DNA from: Desulfuromusa sp.
GTDB lineage: Bacteria > Desulfobacterota > Desulfuromonadia > Desulfuromonadales > Geopsychrobacteraceae
Direction: 5' to 3'
Length of the DNA stretch: 7,047 nucleotides
NCBI GenBank assembly: GCA_029934755.1
Contig: JAOZLQ010000120.1
Location: forward strand, 1 to 7,047
Shown piece after piece: positions 1 to 4,176 of the stretch. Numbering within the stretch: position 1 is the first letter of the stretch; each line of letters opens with the position of its first letter. Under the pieces are notes generated by a model. That model saw only the letters and a list, made by a program, of their open reading frames with translations, searched no databases and had not been told where the DNA came from. The translations under genes were made by a program, and so were the position numbers.

Positions 1-50
1 AATGGAACAAAGAAGAAGTAGAAAAAGTGTTGTCAGGTCTGAATACCTGA
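1..50 (+). CDS. 3' tail of an upstream gene (frame ambiguous)
   Basis: The window starts inside or just after a gene that reads rightward into the terminator at 29-64. Two frames are open from the left edge. One ends at TAG 19-21, with tail NGTKKK. The other ends at TGA 48-50, with tail WNKEEVEKVLSGLNT, which has the charged, amphipathic look of a real C-terminus but would place the stop inside the hairpin. Neither tail is long enough to name a family. That a rightward gene ends here is supported mainly by the terminator; which frame is real cannot be decided from this window. Confidence 0.3.
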   Translation, partial: WNKEEVEKVLSGLNT

Positions 51-64
51 CAACCCTTTTTTTG
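29..64 (+). terminator. Rho-independent terminator of the upstream gene
   Basis: A perfect 10-bp stem (GTTGTCAGGT at 29-38 pairing with ACCTGACAAC at 45-54) closes a 6-base loop and is followed by CC and seven T residues (57-63). This is a classical intrinsic terminator on the + strand. It separates the upstream gene from the accessory island. The A-run at 22-26 could also support weak leftward termination, but the rightward T-tract is clearly stronger. Confidence 0.92.
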
Positions 65-353
65 TTGTGCTACGTTGCTCCCCTAAGGAGAATGGGGATC
101 GTTGGGAGAATCAAGGGGGACGTTGTTGTTATTGTGAATGGAATAGGGACTCAGCCCATATTTTTTCTCATCACCTTTTCTTGACAGAAGGTTACACTCT
201 TTGTGGTTTTCTGTTGTGCGATGTAGCGAATCGGTAATTGAAAATACAATGGGGACATTCATACTTTCAAACTATTGCTTTCGACAAACCACCATCTTAC
301 TATGATGTGGAGTTATTGATGCCTCCAAAGTGGTGATAGATAAGTTATTGCTC
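65..353. other. Gene-free stretch left of the PIN toxin gene
   Basis: No credible gene is seen here. The only + strand open frame (2-184) runs through the terminator hairpin and has a low-complexity, non-protein-like translation. The stretch holds repeat copy 1 (115-139), a G-rich patch at 93-119, and GGGGACATTCATAC at 251-264, which shares the GGGGAC head of the local repeats and may be a remnant of another repeat family. No terminator was found for the leftward toxin gene that ends at 354; a weak bulged hairpin around 289-309 has no T-tract. Confidence 0.6.
115..139 (+). repeat. RAYT-associated repeat, left type, copy 1
   Basis: A 25-base unit beginning GGGGGACGTTGTTG and ending TGAAT. It matches copy 2 (1064-1088) in the same orientation at 23 of 25 positions; the differences are at unit positions 15 and 20. 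Its first 14 bases also match, in inverted orientation and minus one G, the right-type copies at 2083-2112 and 2976-3005. The GGGGAC head next to a Y1 transposase is what is expected of a REP-like element recognised by a RAYT. This copy has no transposase directly beside it and forms the outer left boundary of the island. Confidence 0.8.
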
Positions 354-755
354 TTATTTTCTGGCATTAAGTTTCTGGTGCAAACGGGTCCAATTTAGGA
401 TTTTTTTATCGGCAGTAATTAAAATAGCACTTTGTTCAATAGCAGTGGCAACTATCATGCGGTCTGCAGGATCTCCATGAAAATCTTGCAGTTGTCCAGC
501 TCTGATTGCAGTCGAACCAGTCAGGGAAATTTCAAGCAGTCCATTCCTTAATAAACCTTGCCGCCAGATATCGAGCTGAATATCAAATTCTAGTCGTCCC
601 TTTTCGATCAACATTGCAATTTCCCAAAAACTGATTGTTGCGACAGCTAACTGTCTATCTGCTAATGCCTGGTCAATTTCATTTAAAGCGATGGTGCCTA
701 GCTGCTCATTCCCTTCGGCAAGCCATACTAACGTATGAGTATCAAGCAAGATCAT
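354..755 (-). CDS. PIN-domain toxin, VapC-like ribonuclease
   Basis: A 133-residue PIN-domain protein, a typical length for VapC-type toxins. These are Mg2+-dependent endoribonucleases that cut tRNA, rRNA or mRNA when freed from their antitoxin. The acidic quartet is visible: D5 in MILLDTHTLVWL, E45 in TISFWEIAML, D98 in GDPADRMIVATA, and D116 in LITADKKIL. The nuclease therefore looks intact. The start is set at ATG 755-753, which overlaps the antitoxin stop as ATGA; the open frame extends five codons further up, but the family normally begins MILLDTH. Only a weak purine stretch precedes this start, so translation is probably coupled to the antitoxin. It reads leftward, away from the transposase and opposite to the pilus genes. 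The RNA target cannot be told from sequence. Confidence 0.88.
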   Translation of the reverse strand: MILLDTHTLVWLAEGNEQLGTIALNEIDQALADRQLAVATISFWEIAMLIEKGRLEFDIQLDIWRQGLLRNGLLEISLTGSTAIRAGQLQDFHGDPADRMIVATAIEQSAILITADKKILNWTRLHQKLNARK

Positions 756-979
756 TTTTCCACATCCCACTCAGTGGCAATTGCTTCAATTAAATCGTCT
801 TTAATTTTTATGGAGTTTTTTTGTAGCCCAAAAAGTGTCGGTGGGCGATGATTGTATGGTTTCAGAATGGATACGGGTCTGCCATTTTTGGTAATAATTA
901 TTTCTTCACCGGTTTCATTGACTTGATCCATAAGACCGAGACATTTGGCTTTAAATTCTGCAGCTTTAAATGTTTGCAT
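752..979 (-). CDS. Phd/YefM-family antitoxin
   Basis: A 75-residue protein with the Phd/YefM pattern. The N-terminal DNA-binding and dimerisation half has FKAAEFKAKCLGLMDQVNETGEEIIITKNG, followed by RPVSILKP, and the short C-terminal tail ends in WDVEK, the kind of segment that wraps the PIN toxin. It neutralises the toxin encoded directly downstream and, with it, is expected to repress their shared promoter. The start at ATG 979-977 is supported by a strong AGGAGG Shine-Dalgarno at 990-985, five bases away. The toxin start overlaps its stop by four bases (ATGA). Antitoxin-first order, a strong antitoxin RBS and a weak toxin RBS are the usual way excess antitoxin is ensured. Pairing of Phd-type antitoxins with PIN toxins is a known combination. 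Confidence 0.9.
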   Translation of the reverse strand: MQTFKAAEFKAKCLGLMDQVNETGEEIIITKNGRPVSILKPYNHRPPTLFGLQKNSIKIKDDLIEAIATEWDVEK

Positions 980-1012
980 ATTAACCTCCTATACTGCCTA
1001 CTCACTTTTCAT

Positions 1013-1036
1013 GACTATAGTCGTAACCATGGATAC
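1013..1036. promoter_or_regulatory. Candidate autoregulatory operator of the Phd-PIN pair
   Basis: Two adjoining palindromes lie just upstream of the antitoxin. GACTATAGTC at 1013-1022 is perfect; GTAACCATGGATAC at 1023-1036 is perfect except for one A/A mismatch pair. They cover the -10 element and the -10/-35 spacer of the leftward promoter. Phd and YefM proteins bind short palindromes overlapping their own promoters, so these are the natural operator candidates. Binding itself is inference. Confidence 0.5.
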
Positions 1037-1042
1037 CTGCAA
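1014..1042 (-). promoter_or_regulatory. Promoter of the Phd-PIN toxin-antitoxin operon
   Basis: Read on the minus strand, TTGCAG (1042-1037) and TATAGT (1019-1014) are separated by 17 bp, a reasonable sigma-70 promoter with a good -10 and a modest -35. Transcription would start near 1007, leaving a leader of about 28 bases that contains the AGGAGG ribosome binding site. The palindromes at 1013-1036 overlap it. Confidence 0.5.
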
Positions 1043-1063
1043 GTAAAAAACCAGTGCGTCTTA

Positions 1064-1088
1064 GGGGGACGTTGTTGATATTATGAAT
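1064..1088 (+). repeat. RAYT-associated repeat, left type, copy 2
   Basis: A 25-base copy, 23/25 identical to copy 1 (115-139). It lies 20 bases before the transposase start codon. Together with the inverted right-type copy at 2083-2112 it brackets the transposase gene. The variant base at unit position 15 (A instead of T) creates the TTGATA used as the probable -35 element of the transposase promoter. Confidence 0.85.
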
Positions 1089-1102
1089 AAGTATGCTATA
1101 CT
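1075..1102 (+). promoter_or_regulatory. Transposase promoter, partly built from the repeat; possible leaderless start
   Basis: TTGATA (1075-1080, inside repeat copy 2) and TATACT (1097-1102) are 16 bp apart, and TG at 1094-1095 gives an extended -10 (TGCTATACT). Each hexamer differs from consensus at one position. The start codon lies at 1109, just six bases after the -10, which is where transcription would begin. No Shine-Dalgarno precedes the ATG. The mRNA is therefore predicted to be leaderless or nearly so. Confidence 0.6.
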
Positions 1103-1108
1103 CCTCTC

Positions 1109-2092
1109 ATGCCAAGACAAGCCCGTATCGATGTTCCTGGTCTGCTGCAACATGTTATTGTCAGAGGTGTTAGCAGACTCCCAATCTTTTATGACGATAA
1201 TGATCGGCAAAATTTTCTTGTTCGGTTGAGTCGGTTGCTGCAGGATACGAATACGATCTGCTTTGCATGGGCTTTGCTGGATAACCACTTTCATTTGTTG
1301 TTGCAGCCACAAAGAACTAAACTGGCATTTTTAATGCGACGCCTCTTGACCGGCTATGCGGTTGCATTTAACTTGCGACACAAACGTGCTGGCCATTTAT
1401 TTCAGAATCGTTACAAATCAATTGTTTGTGATCGTGATTCCTATCTTCTTGAACTGATCAGATATATCCATCTTAATCCGATCCGTGCAGGAGTGGTCAG
1501 TGATTTGGAGTCACTTGCGTCTTATCGTTGGTGTGGACATCGTGAGCTGCTAGATGATTTCCCTGATGGTTTGGTTTGTGTCAAAGAGGTTCTGCAACTA
1601 TTTTCTGCTAAGCGGCAGGCTGCCAGGCAGAAATATCTCGATTTTTTGTCAGACGGTATTGGTCACGATGTTACTGGTAAGTTTTCTAAAGGGGGGATGC
1701 TTGCCAGTTTAGTTTTGGATCCTAATCTCGATCCTGATGATTTGTTTGATGAACGGATGCTAGGCGGTGGATTGTTTGTCGAGCAGGTTTTAAACGATGC
1801 AGGGTTGGTTCCAAATACTATCCAGATAACTCTTGCTGGGCTGATTGACTTGGTTGCTGGTGAATTTGAGATCGATCAGCGGCGCTTGATAAAACCAGGT
1901 AAGGAGCGTTCTCTATCTGCGGCAAAGGCAGTGATCTGCCATGTTGGGTTAAGAGATTGTAGGTTTAAGGGCGTCGATATTGCGAAATGTCTTGGTATGA
2001 CCTCATCTGCTGTTTCGCATGCAGCAACCAGGGGAGAGGGAATCCTGTTGCGGGATGATTGTTTGCGAAGCAAGTTGATGGGAAAACTGTAA
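1109..2092 (+). CDS. REP-associated tyrosine transposase (RAYT, Y1_Tnp/HUH family)
   Basis: A 327-residue single-strand DNA transposase of the IS200/IS605-related Y1 superfamily. The N-terminus MPRQARIDVPGLLQHVIVRGV is typical and fixes the start. The metal-binding HUH motif is H60-F61-H62 in LLDNHFHLLL. The nucleophile is probably Y119 in YLLELIRYIHLNPIRAG (Y112 is the alternative). Residues about 160-260 are a less conserved linker. The C-terminus (about 265-310) contains ERSLSAAKAVICHVGL and GVDIAKCLGMTSSAVSHA, a helix-turn-helix resembling the DnaA C-terminal/duplex-binding type seen in a longer RAYT subgroup. All key residues are present and the frame is intact. Proteins of this kind nick and join single-stranded DNA at REP-like repeats; many are domesticated, non-transposing copies. 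Flanking repeats support the assignment. Co-transcription with the following MNT-HEPN pair is possible because no terminator separates them. Confidence 0.93.
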   Translation: MPRQARIDVPGLLQHVIVRGVSRLPIFYDDNDRQNFLVRLSRLLQDTNTICFAWALLDNHFHLLLQPQRTKLAFLMRRLLTGYAVAFNLRHKRAGHLFQNRYKSIVCDRDSYLLELIRYIHLNPIRAGVVSDLESLASYRWCGHRELLDDFPDGLVCVKEVLQLFSAKRQAARQKYLDFLSDGIGHDVTGKFSKGGMLASLVLDPNLDPDDLFDERMLGGGLFVEQVLNDAGLVPNTIQITLAGLIDLVAGEFEIDQRRLIKPGKERSLSAAKAVICHVGLRDCRFKGVDIAKCLGMTSSAVSHAATRGEGILLRDDCLRSKLMGKL

Positions 2093-2112
2093 ATAACAAC
2101 AACGTCCCCTTC
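2083..2112 (-). repeat. RAYT-associated repeat, right type, copy 3
   Basis: A 30-base unit whose reverse complement begins GAAGGGGACGTTGTTGTT. It overlaps the last codons and TAA of the transposase. It matches copy 4 (2976-3005) at 28 of 30 positions; differences are at unit positions 7 (G/A) and 17 (A/G). In inverted orientation it shares the GGGGACGTTGTTG core with left-type copies 1 and 2. The Shine-Dalgarno of the next gene begins five bases after it. Confidence 0.85.
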
Positions 2113-2128
2113 TGCTGAGGTTAGGTTG

Positions 2129-2536
2129 ATGGAAAAAGATAATATTGTGAAAATTTTGATAGAGTTGCTTTGCGATAAAGCAGACTTTGCCTTGCTTTTT
2201 GGTTCCTTGGTTAAGGATGAAGCGCGAACTACCCGGGAAAGTGATGTTGACTGCGGAGTATTTTTTTATCCAGAGCTTATTGCCGACAGGTCATATTTAG
2301 ATATTGCCGAACGCTTTGAATTTACTGTTGGTCGAAAGCTTGATCTTGTGTGCTTGAACACTGCTGATATCATTATCGCATCCCAGATAATTGCGACAGG
2401 TGAAGAAATCTTTGCGCATTCGAAAAAGCAACTTGATGCCTATCGGGCGCATGTGATGAGTCGTTATATCGATTTTAAGCAATCAAGGAAAATTATTGAG
2501 GAGAATATTTTGGTGAGGCCAAATTATGGGCAATGA
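2129..2536 (+). CDS. mntA: MntA-like nucleotidyltransferase antitoxin (MNT domain)
   Basis: A 135-residue minimal nucleotidyltransferase of the MntA/COG1669 type, the antitoxin half of an HEPN-MNT (type VII) system. In the studied Shewanella oneidensis pair, MntA neutralises HepT by adding AMP units to a tyrosine. Visible motifs are G25-S26, then D39-V-D41 (SDVDCGVFF), and a likely third carboxylate D72 in KLDLVCL. The gap between S26 and D39 is 12 residues, where the common motif is GS-x10-DxD, so the loop is two residues longer. The start is ATG 2129, with GAGG at 2117-2120 as Shine-Dalgarno; a TTG three bases earlier is less likely. The stop overlaps the HEPN start by 11 bases. It follows the transposase after 36 bases, with a repeat in between. 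Confidence 0.87.
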   Translation: MEKDNIVKILIELLCDKADFALLFGSLVKDEARTTRESDVDCGVFFYPELIADRSYLDIAERFEFTVGRKLDLVCLNTADIIIASQIIATGEEIFAHSKKQLDAYRAHVMSRYIDFKQSRKIIEENILVRPNYGQ

Positions 2537-2948
2537 GGAAGATGTCGTTCTTGCAAAGATTGCAATCATTAAGAAATGTGTTGCCACCCTTGTTGAGATT
2601 CAAACGGCAGATTTAAATCCATGGATGATGGAGGATTTGTCGGTTCTGAATCTACAGCGAGCAATTCAGGCGGCAATAGATCTGGCTCATGTGGTGATCG
2701 CAAAATATGGTTATGGATTGCCCAGCGATTATGGTCAATCGTTTGATATCTTGTCCAAACATCACATCGTTGATTTTCAAACCACCAAAATCCTCAAAAA
2801 AATGGTTGGTTTCAGGAATATTTCTGTTCATGAATATCAGGAGATTAATGGTGAGATAGTGAAATCAATTATTGGGCATCATCTTAATGATTTTGAGGTT
2901 TATTACACTCAGGTTTACAAATTTGTTTTTAAGTCGGATCAGGAATAG
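2526..2948 (+). CDS. hepT: HepT-like HEPN ribonuclease toxin
   Basis: A 140-residue, mostly helical HEPN protein of the DUF86/HepT family, normal in length. The catalytic motif is complete: R97-N-I-S-V-H102-E-Y104 in GFRNISVHEYQ, i.e. RX4HXY. R97 and H102 are the expected RNase residues. Y104 is the tyrosine that the partner nucleotidyltransferase modifies in the characterised Shewanella pair; as I recall, that site is also Y104. The upstream helix LNLQRAIQAAIDLAHVVI (about 41-58) is typical of the family. ATG 2526 is preceded by GGTGAGG (2512-2518), seven bases away, and overlaps the antitoxin stop by 11 bases, so the two are translationally linked. When free, the protein should cleave RNA, tRNA in the studied case; the target here is unknown. 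Confidence 0.9.
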   Translation: MGNEEDVVLAKIAIIKKCVATLVEIQTADLNPWMMEDLSVLNLQRAIQAAIDLAHVVIAKYGYGLPSDYGQSFDILSKHHIVDFQTTKILKKMVGFRNISVHEYQEINGEIVKSIIGHHLNDFEVYYTQVYKFVFKSDQE

Positions 2949-2975
2949 TCCTGGTAAAGTTTAAGGAAAATCACT

Positions 2976-3005
2976 AAAACTATAAATAACAGCAACGTCC
3001 CCTTC
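2976..3005 (-). repeat. RAYT-associated repeat, right type, copy 4
   Basis: A 30-base unit, 28/30 identical to copy 3 and in the same orientation. It even retains the AAAACT-TAA bases that, in copy 3, are the end of the transposase gene, although no transposase precedes it here. This shows that it is a true right-end sequence and not a chance match. It forms the outer right boundary of the island and lies 21 bases before the pilD start. Confidence 0.83.
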
Positions 3006-3026
3006 GCTTACTGAAACGAGACCTTG

Positions 3027-3806
3027 ATGCCATTCGAATTCTATTTTTTCCTCAGCTCTGCATTTATCCTGGGTTCCGTTATTGGATCCTTTCTCAATGT
3101 TTGCATTTACCGTATCCCTGCCGGTAAATCGATTGTTTCGCCACCATCCTCTTGTCCGCATTGTGGGCACCAGATCCGCTGGTTTCAGAATATCCCGGTA
3201 CTAAGTTATTTGTTTCTCGGTGCAAAATGTGCAGCGTGTCGGGCTTCGATTTCATTTCGTTACCCGGCAATTGAAATTCTGACTGGGCTGCTATTTACTC
3301 TTGCCCTGTATTATTTTGGTTTCAGTGGTGCAACGCTAGTTTATTGGGTTTTTCTTGCCGCTTTGGTGACTATCTCTTTTATCGATCTGGATCATCAAAT
3401 TATTCCGGATGTTATCAGCCTCCCCGGAATTATTGTCGGTTTTACCTGCTCTTTTTTTATCCCTTGGCTTACTTGGATGGATTCGCTTCTGGGTATCATC
3501 CTCGGCGGTGGAAGTTTGCTGGCAATTGCCTGGATTTATGAAAAGATAGCCAAGAGAGAGGGAATGGGTGGTGGAGATATTAAACTGCTGGCGATGCTGG
3601 GAGCATTTCTTGGTTGGAAAGCAGTACTGCCAGTTATTTTTATTGCTTCATTGATTGGTTGTTTGGTTGGTATCCCATTAATTCTGGTGCAAAAGGGTGA
3701 TACGAAACTAGCCATTCCTTTTGGCCCTTTTCTGGCTTTTGCCGCGACAGTTTATTTGTTTTGGGGGCGTGATCTGGTTTATTGGTATTTGAATTTGCTT
3801 CGATGA
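3027..3806 (+). CDS. pilD: Type IV prepilin peptidase / N-methyltransferase PilD
   Basis: A 259-residue inner-membrane aspartyl protease of the A24 family, which cleaves the leader of type IV prepilins and N-methylates the new N-terminus. The N-terminal membrane segment carries GSVIGSFLNVCIYRIP. Two CxxC pairs, C43/C46 (SCPHCGH) and C68/C71 (AKCAACRA), form the zinc-binding cytoplasmic domain found in bifunctional enzymes. Catalytic aspartates lie in FIDLDHQIIPD (D120/D122) and in GMGGGDIKLL (D184, the GxGD motif). PFGPFLAFAA (231-240) is the conserved late segment. Multiple hydrophobic helices fill the rest. ATG 3027 is chosen; TTG 3024 is the in-frame alternative. Ribosome binding is weak (GAG at 3018-3020). 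The gene is intact, but its native upstream region appears to have been replaced or displaced by the island. It may process pilins and pseudopilins encoded elsewhere. Confidence 0.96.
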   Translation: MPFEFYFFLSSAFILGSVIGSFLNVCIYRIPAGKSIVSPPSSCPHCGHQIRWFQNIPVLSYLFLGAKCAACRASISFRYPAIEILTGLLFTLALYYFGFSGATLVYWVFLAALVTISFIDLDHQIIPDVISLPGIIVGFTCSFFIPWLTWMDSLLGIILGGGSLLAIAWIYEKIAKREGMGGGDIKLLAMLGAFLGWKAVLPVIFIASLIGCLVGIPLILVQKGDTKLAIPFGPFLAFAATVYLFWGRDLVYWYLNLLR

Positions 3807-3850
3807 ATTAAGTTTTTTTTAATTTATTTATTGGTTTAATCTAAAACTTC

Positions 3851-3878
3851 TTGACAATAACGTACATTGACCTATAAT
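3851..3878 (+). promoter_or_regulatory. Consensus sigma-70 promoter of the HTH-pilMNOP(Q) operon
   Basis: TTGACA (3851-3856) and TATAAT (3873-3878) are both perfect consensus, separated by 16 bp. Transcription is predicted near 3885, giving a leader of about 36 bases to the HTH start at 3921. CAATAAC (3855-3861) just after the -35 and its inverted copy GTTATTG (3895-3901) bracket the -10 region and could be operator half-sites. A promoter this close to consensus usually needs a repressor or another brake. Confidence 0.8.
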
Positions 3879-3920
3879 TACGCAAAATTTGATTGTTATT
3901 GCTGTTAAGAGGCTAGGTGG

Positions 3921-4115
3921 ATGCTGAATCACGTCAGGGAAATTCGAGAATCATTATTGATGAGTAAGGCTGAGTTAGCGCGTAAAGCTGATGTTTCGCC
4001 ATTAACCATTACGCGAATTGAACGTGGTCACCCCTGTCGTATGGAAACAATGCGTAAAATTATTTTGGCACTGGGTTACAAGCTACCTGATAAAACTAAG
4101 GTATTTCCAGGGTAG
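3921..4115 (+). CDS. Small XRE/Cro-type HTH regulator at the head of the pil operon
   Basis: A 64-residue protein that is little more than one HTH_3 (lambda Cro/XRE) domain: REIRESLLMSKAELARKADVSPLTITRIERG, followed by a helix MRKIILALGYKL. The recognition region is SPLTITRIERG (about 26-36). The start ATG 3921 has AAGAGG at 3907-3912, eight bases away. There is no ligand-binding or dimerisation domain. It sits 61 bases before pilM and has its own upstream consensus promoter, with no terminator between, so it is probably the first gene of the pilus alignment operon. From context it may autoregulate and control pilM-Q, but targets are not shown by the sequence. Similar small HTH genes next to pilM are, as far as I recall, common in Geobacter relatives. 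Confidence 0.85.
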   Translation: MLNHVREIRESLLMSKAELARKADVSPLTITRIERGHPCRMETMRKIILALGYKLPDKTKVFPG

Positions 4116-4176
4116 GCTGTCTTCTGGCCGGTACACCGCGGCTGATATTTTGGACTCTATTCGGACTGGATAAAAC

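Larger units (their letters stand above)
1064..2112 (+). mobile_element. Core RAYT unit bounded by inverted repeats
   Basis: A single Y1 transposase gene lies between a left-type repeat (1064-1088) and an inverted right-type repeat (2083-2112). The shared inverted core is roughly GGGGACGTTGTTG. The right repeat overlaps the last codons and the stop of the transposase, so the element carries essentially no spare DNA. Unlike canonical IS200/IS605 ends, no obvious subterminal hairpin is seen inside either repeat; pairing would have to occur between the two ends. Confidence 0.6.
115..3005. mobile_element. Candidate composite RAYT island carrying two toxin-antitoxin pairs
   Basis: The order is left repeat, PIN toxin-antitoxin pair, left repeat, RAYT, right repeat, MNT-HEPN toxin-antitoxin pair, right repeat. 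The two left copies (115, 1064) share the distinctive 3' half ending TGAAT. The two right copies (2083, 2976) share the distinctive AAAACT-TAAATAACA half that includes the end of the transposase gene. The outermost pair is therefore one complete left end and one complete right end, as in a composite transposon. The block lies between the upstream gene's terminator and pilD, where it interrupts no visible gene. The arrangement is seen directly; transposition as a unit is inference. Independent insertions into a hotspot, or decayed neighbouring copies, would give the same picture. Confidence 0.42.

Noticed and set aside
93..114. GGGGATCGTTGGGAG next to copy 1, as a further degenerate repeat copy
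   Set aside because: Only about nine bases align with the repeat, and with an insertion; a G-rich patch gives this by chance.
2..184. Open frame of 60 codons at the left edge, + strand
   Set aside because: It runs straight through a perfect terminator hairpin and repeat copy 1, has no credible ribosome binding site in the window and no recognisable protein character.
181..209. TTGACA at 181-186 as a rightward promoter
   Set aside because: No -10-like hexamer lies 15-19 bp downstream, and no rightward gene follows.
1061..1312. Leftward open frame of 83 codons overlapping the RAYT start
   Set aside because: It is antisense to a strongly supported gene, covers the repeat and promoter, and has no family features.
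3806..3824. AATTAA...TTAATT inverted repeat with a T-run after pilD, as a terminator
   Set aside because: The 6-bp stem is all A/T and the T-run is in the loop, not after the stem. It would not make a stable intrinsic terminator.
4131..4146. GCCGG/CCGCGGC hairpin between the HTH gene and pilM, as a terminator or attenuator
   Set aside because: The stem is short and bulged with no T-tract; it is more likely incidental, and HTH and pilM are probably co-transcribed.
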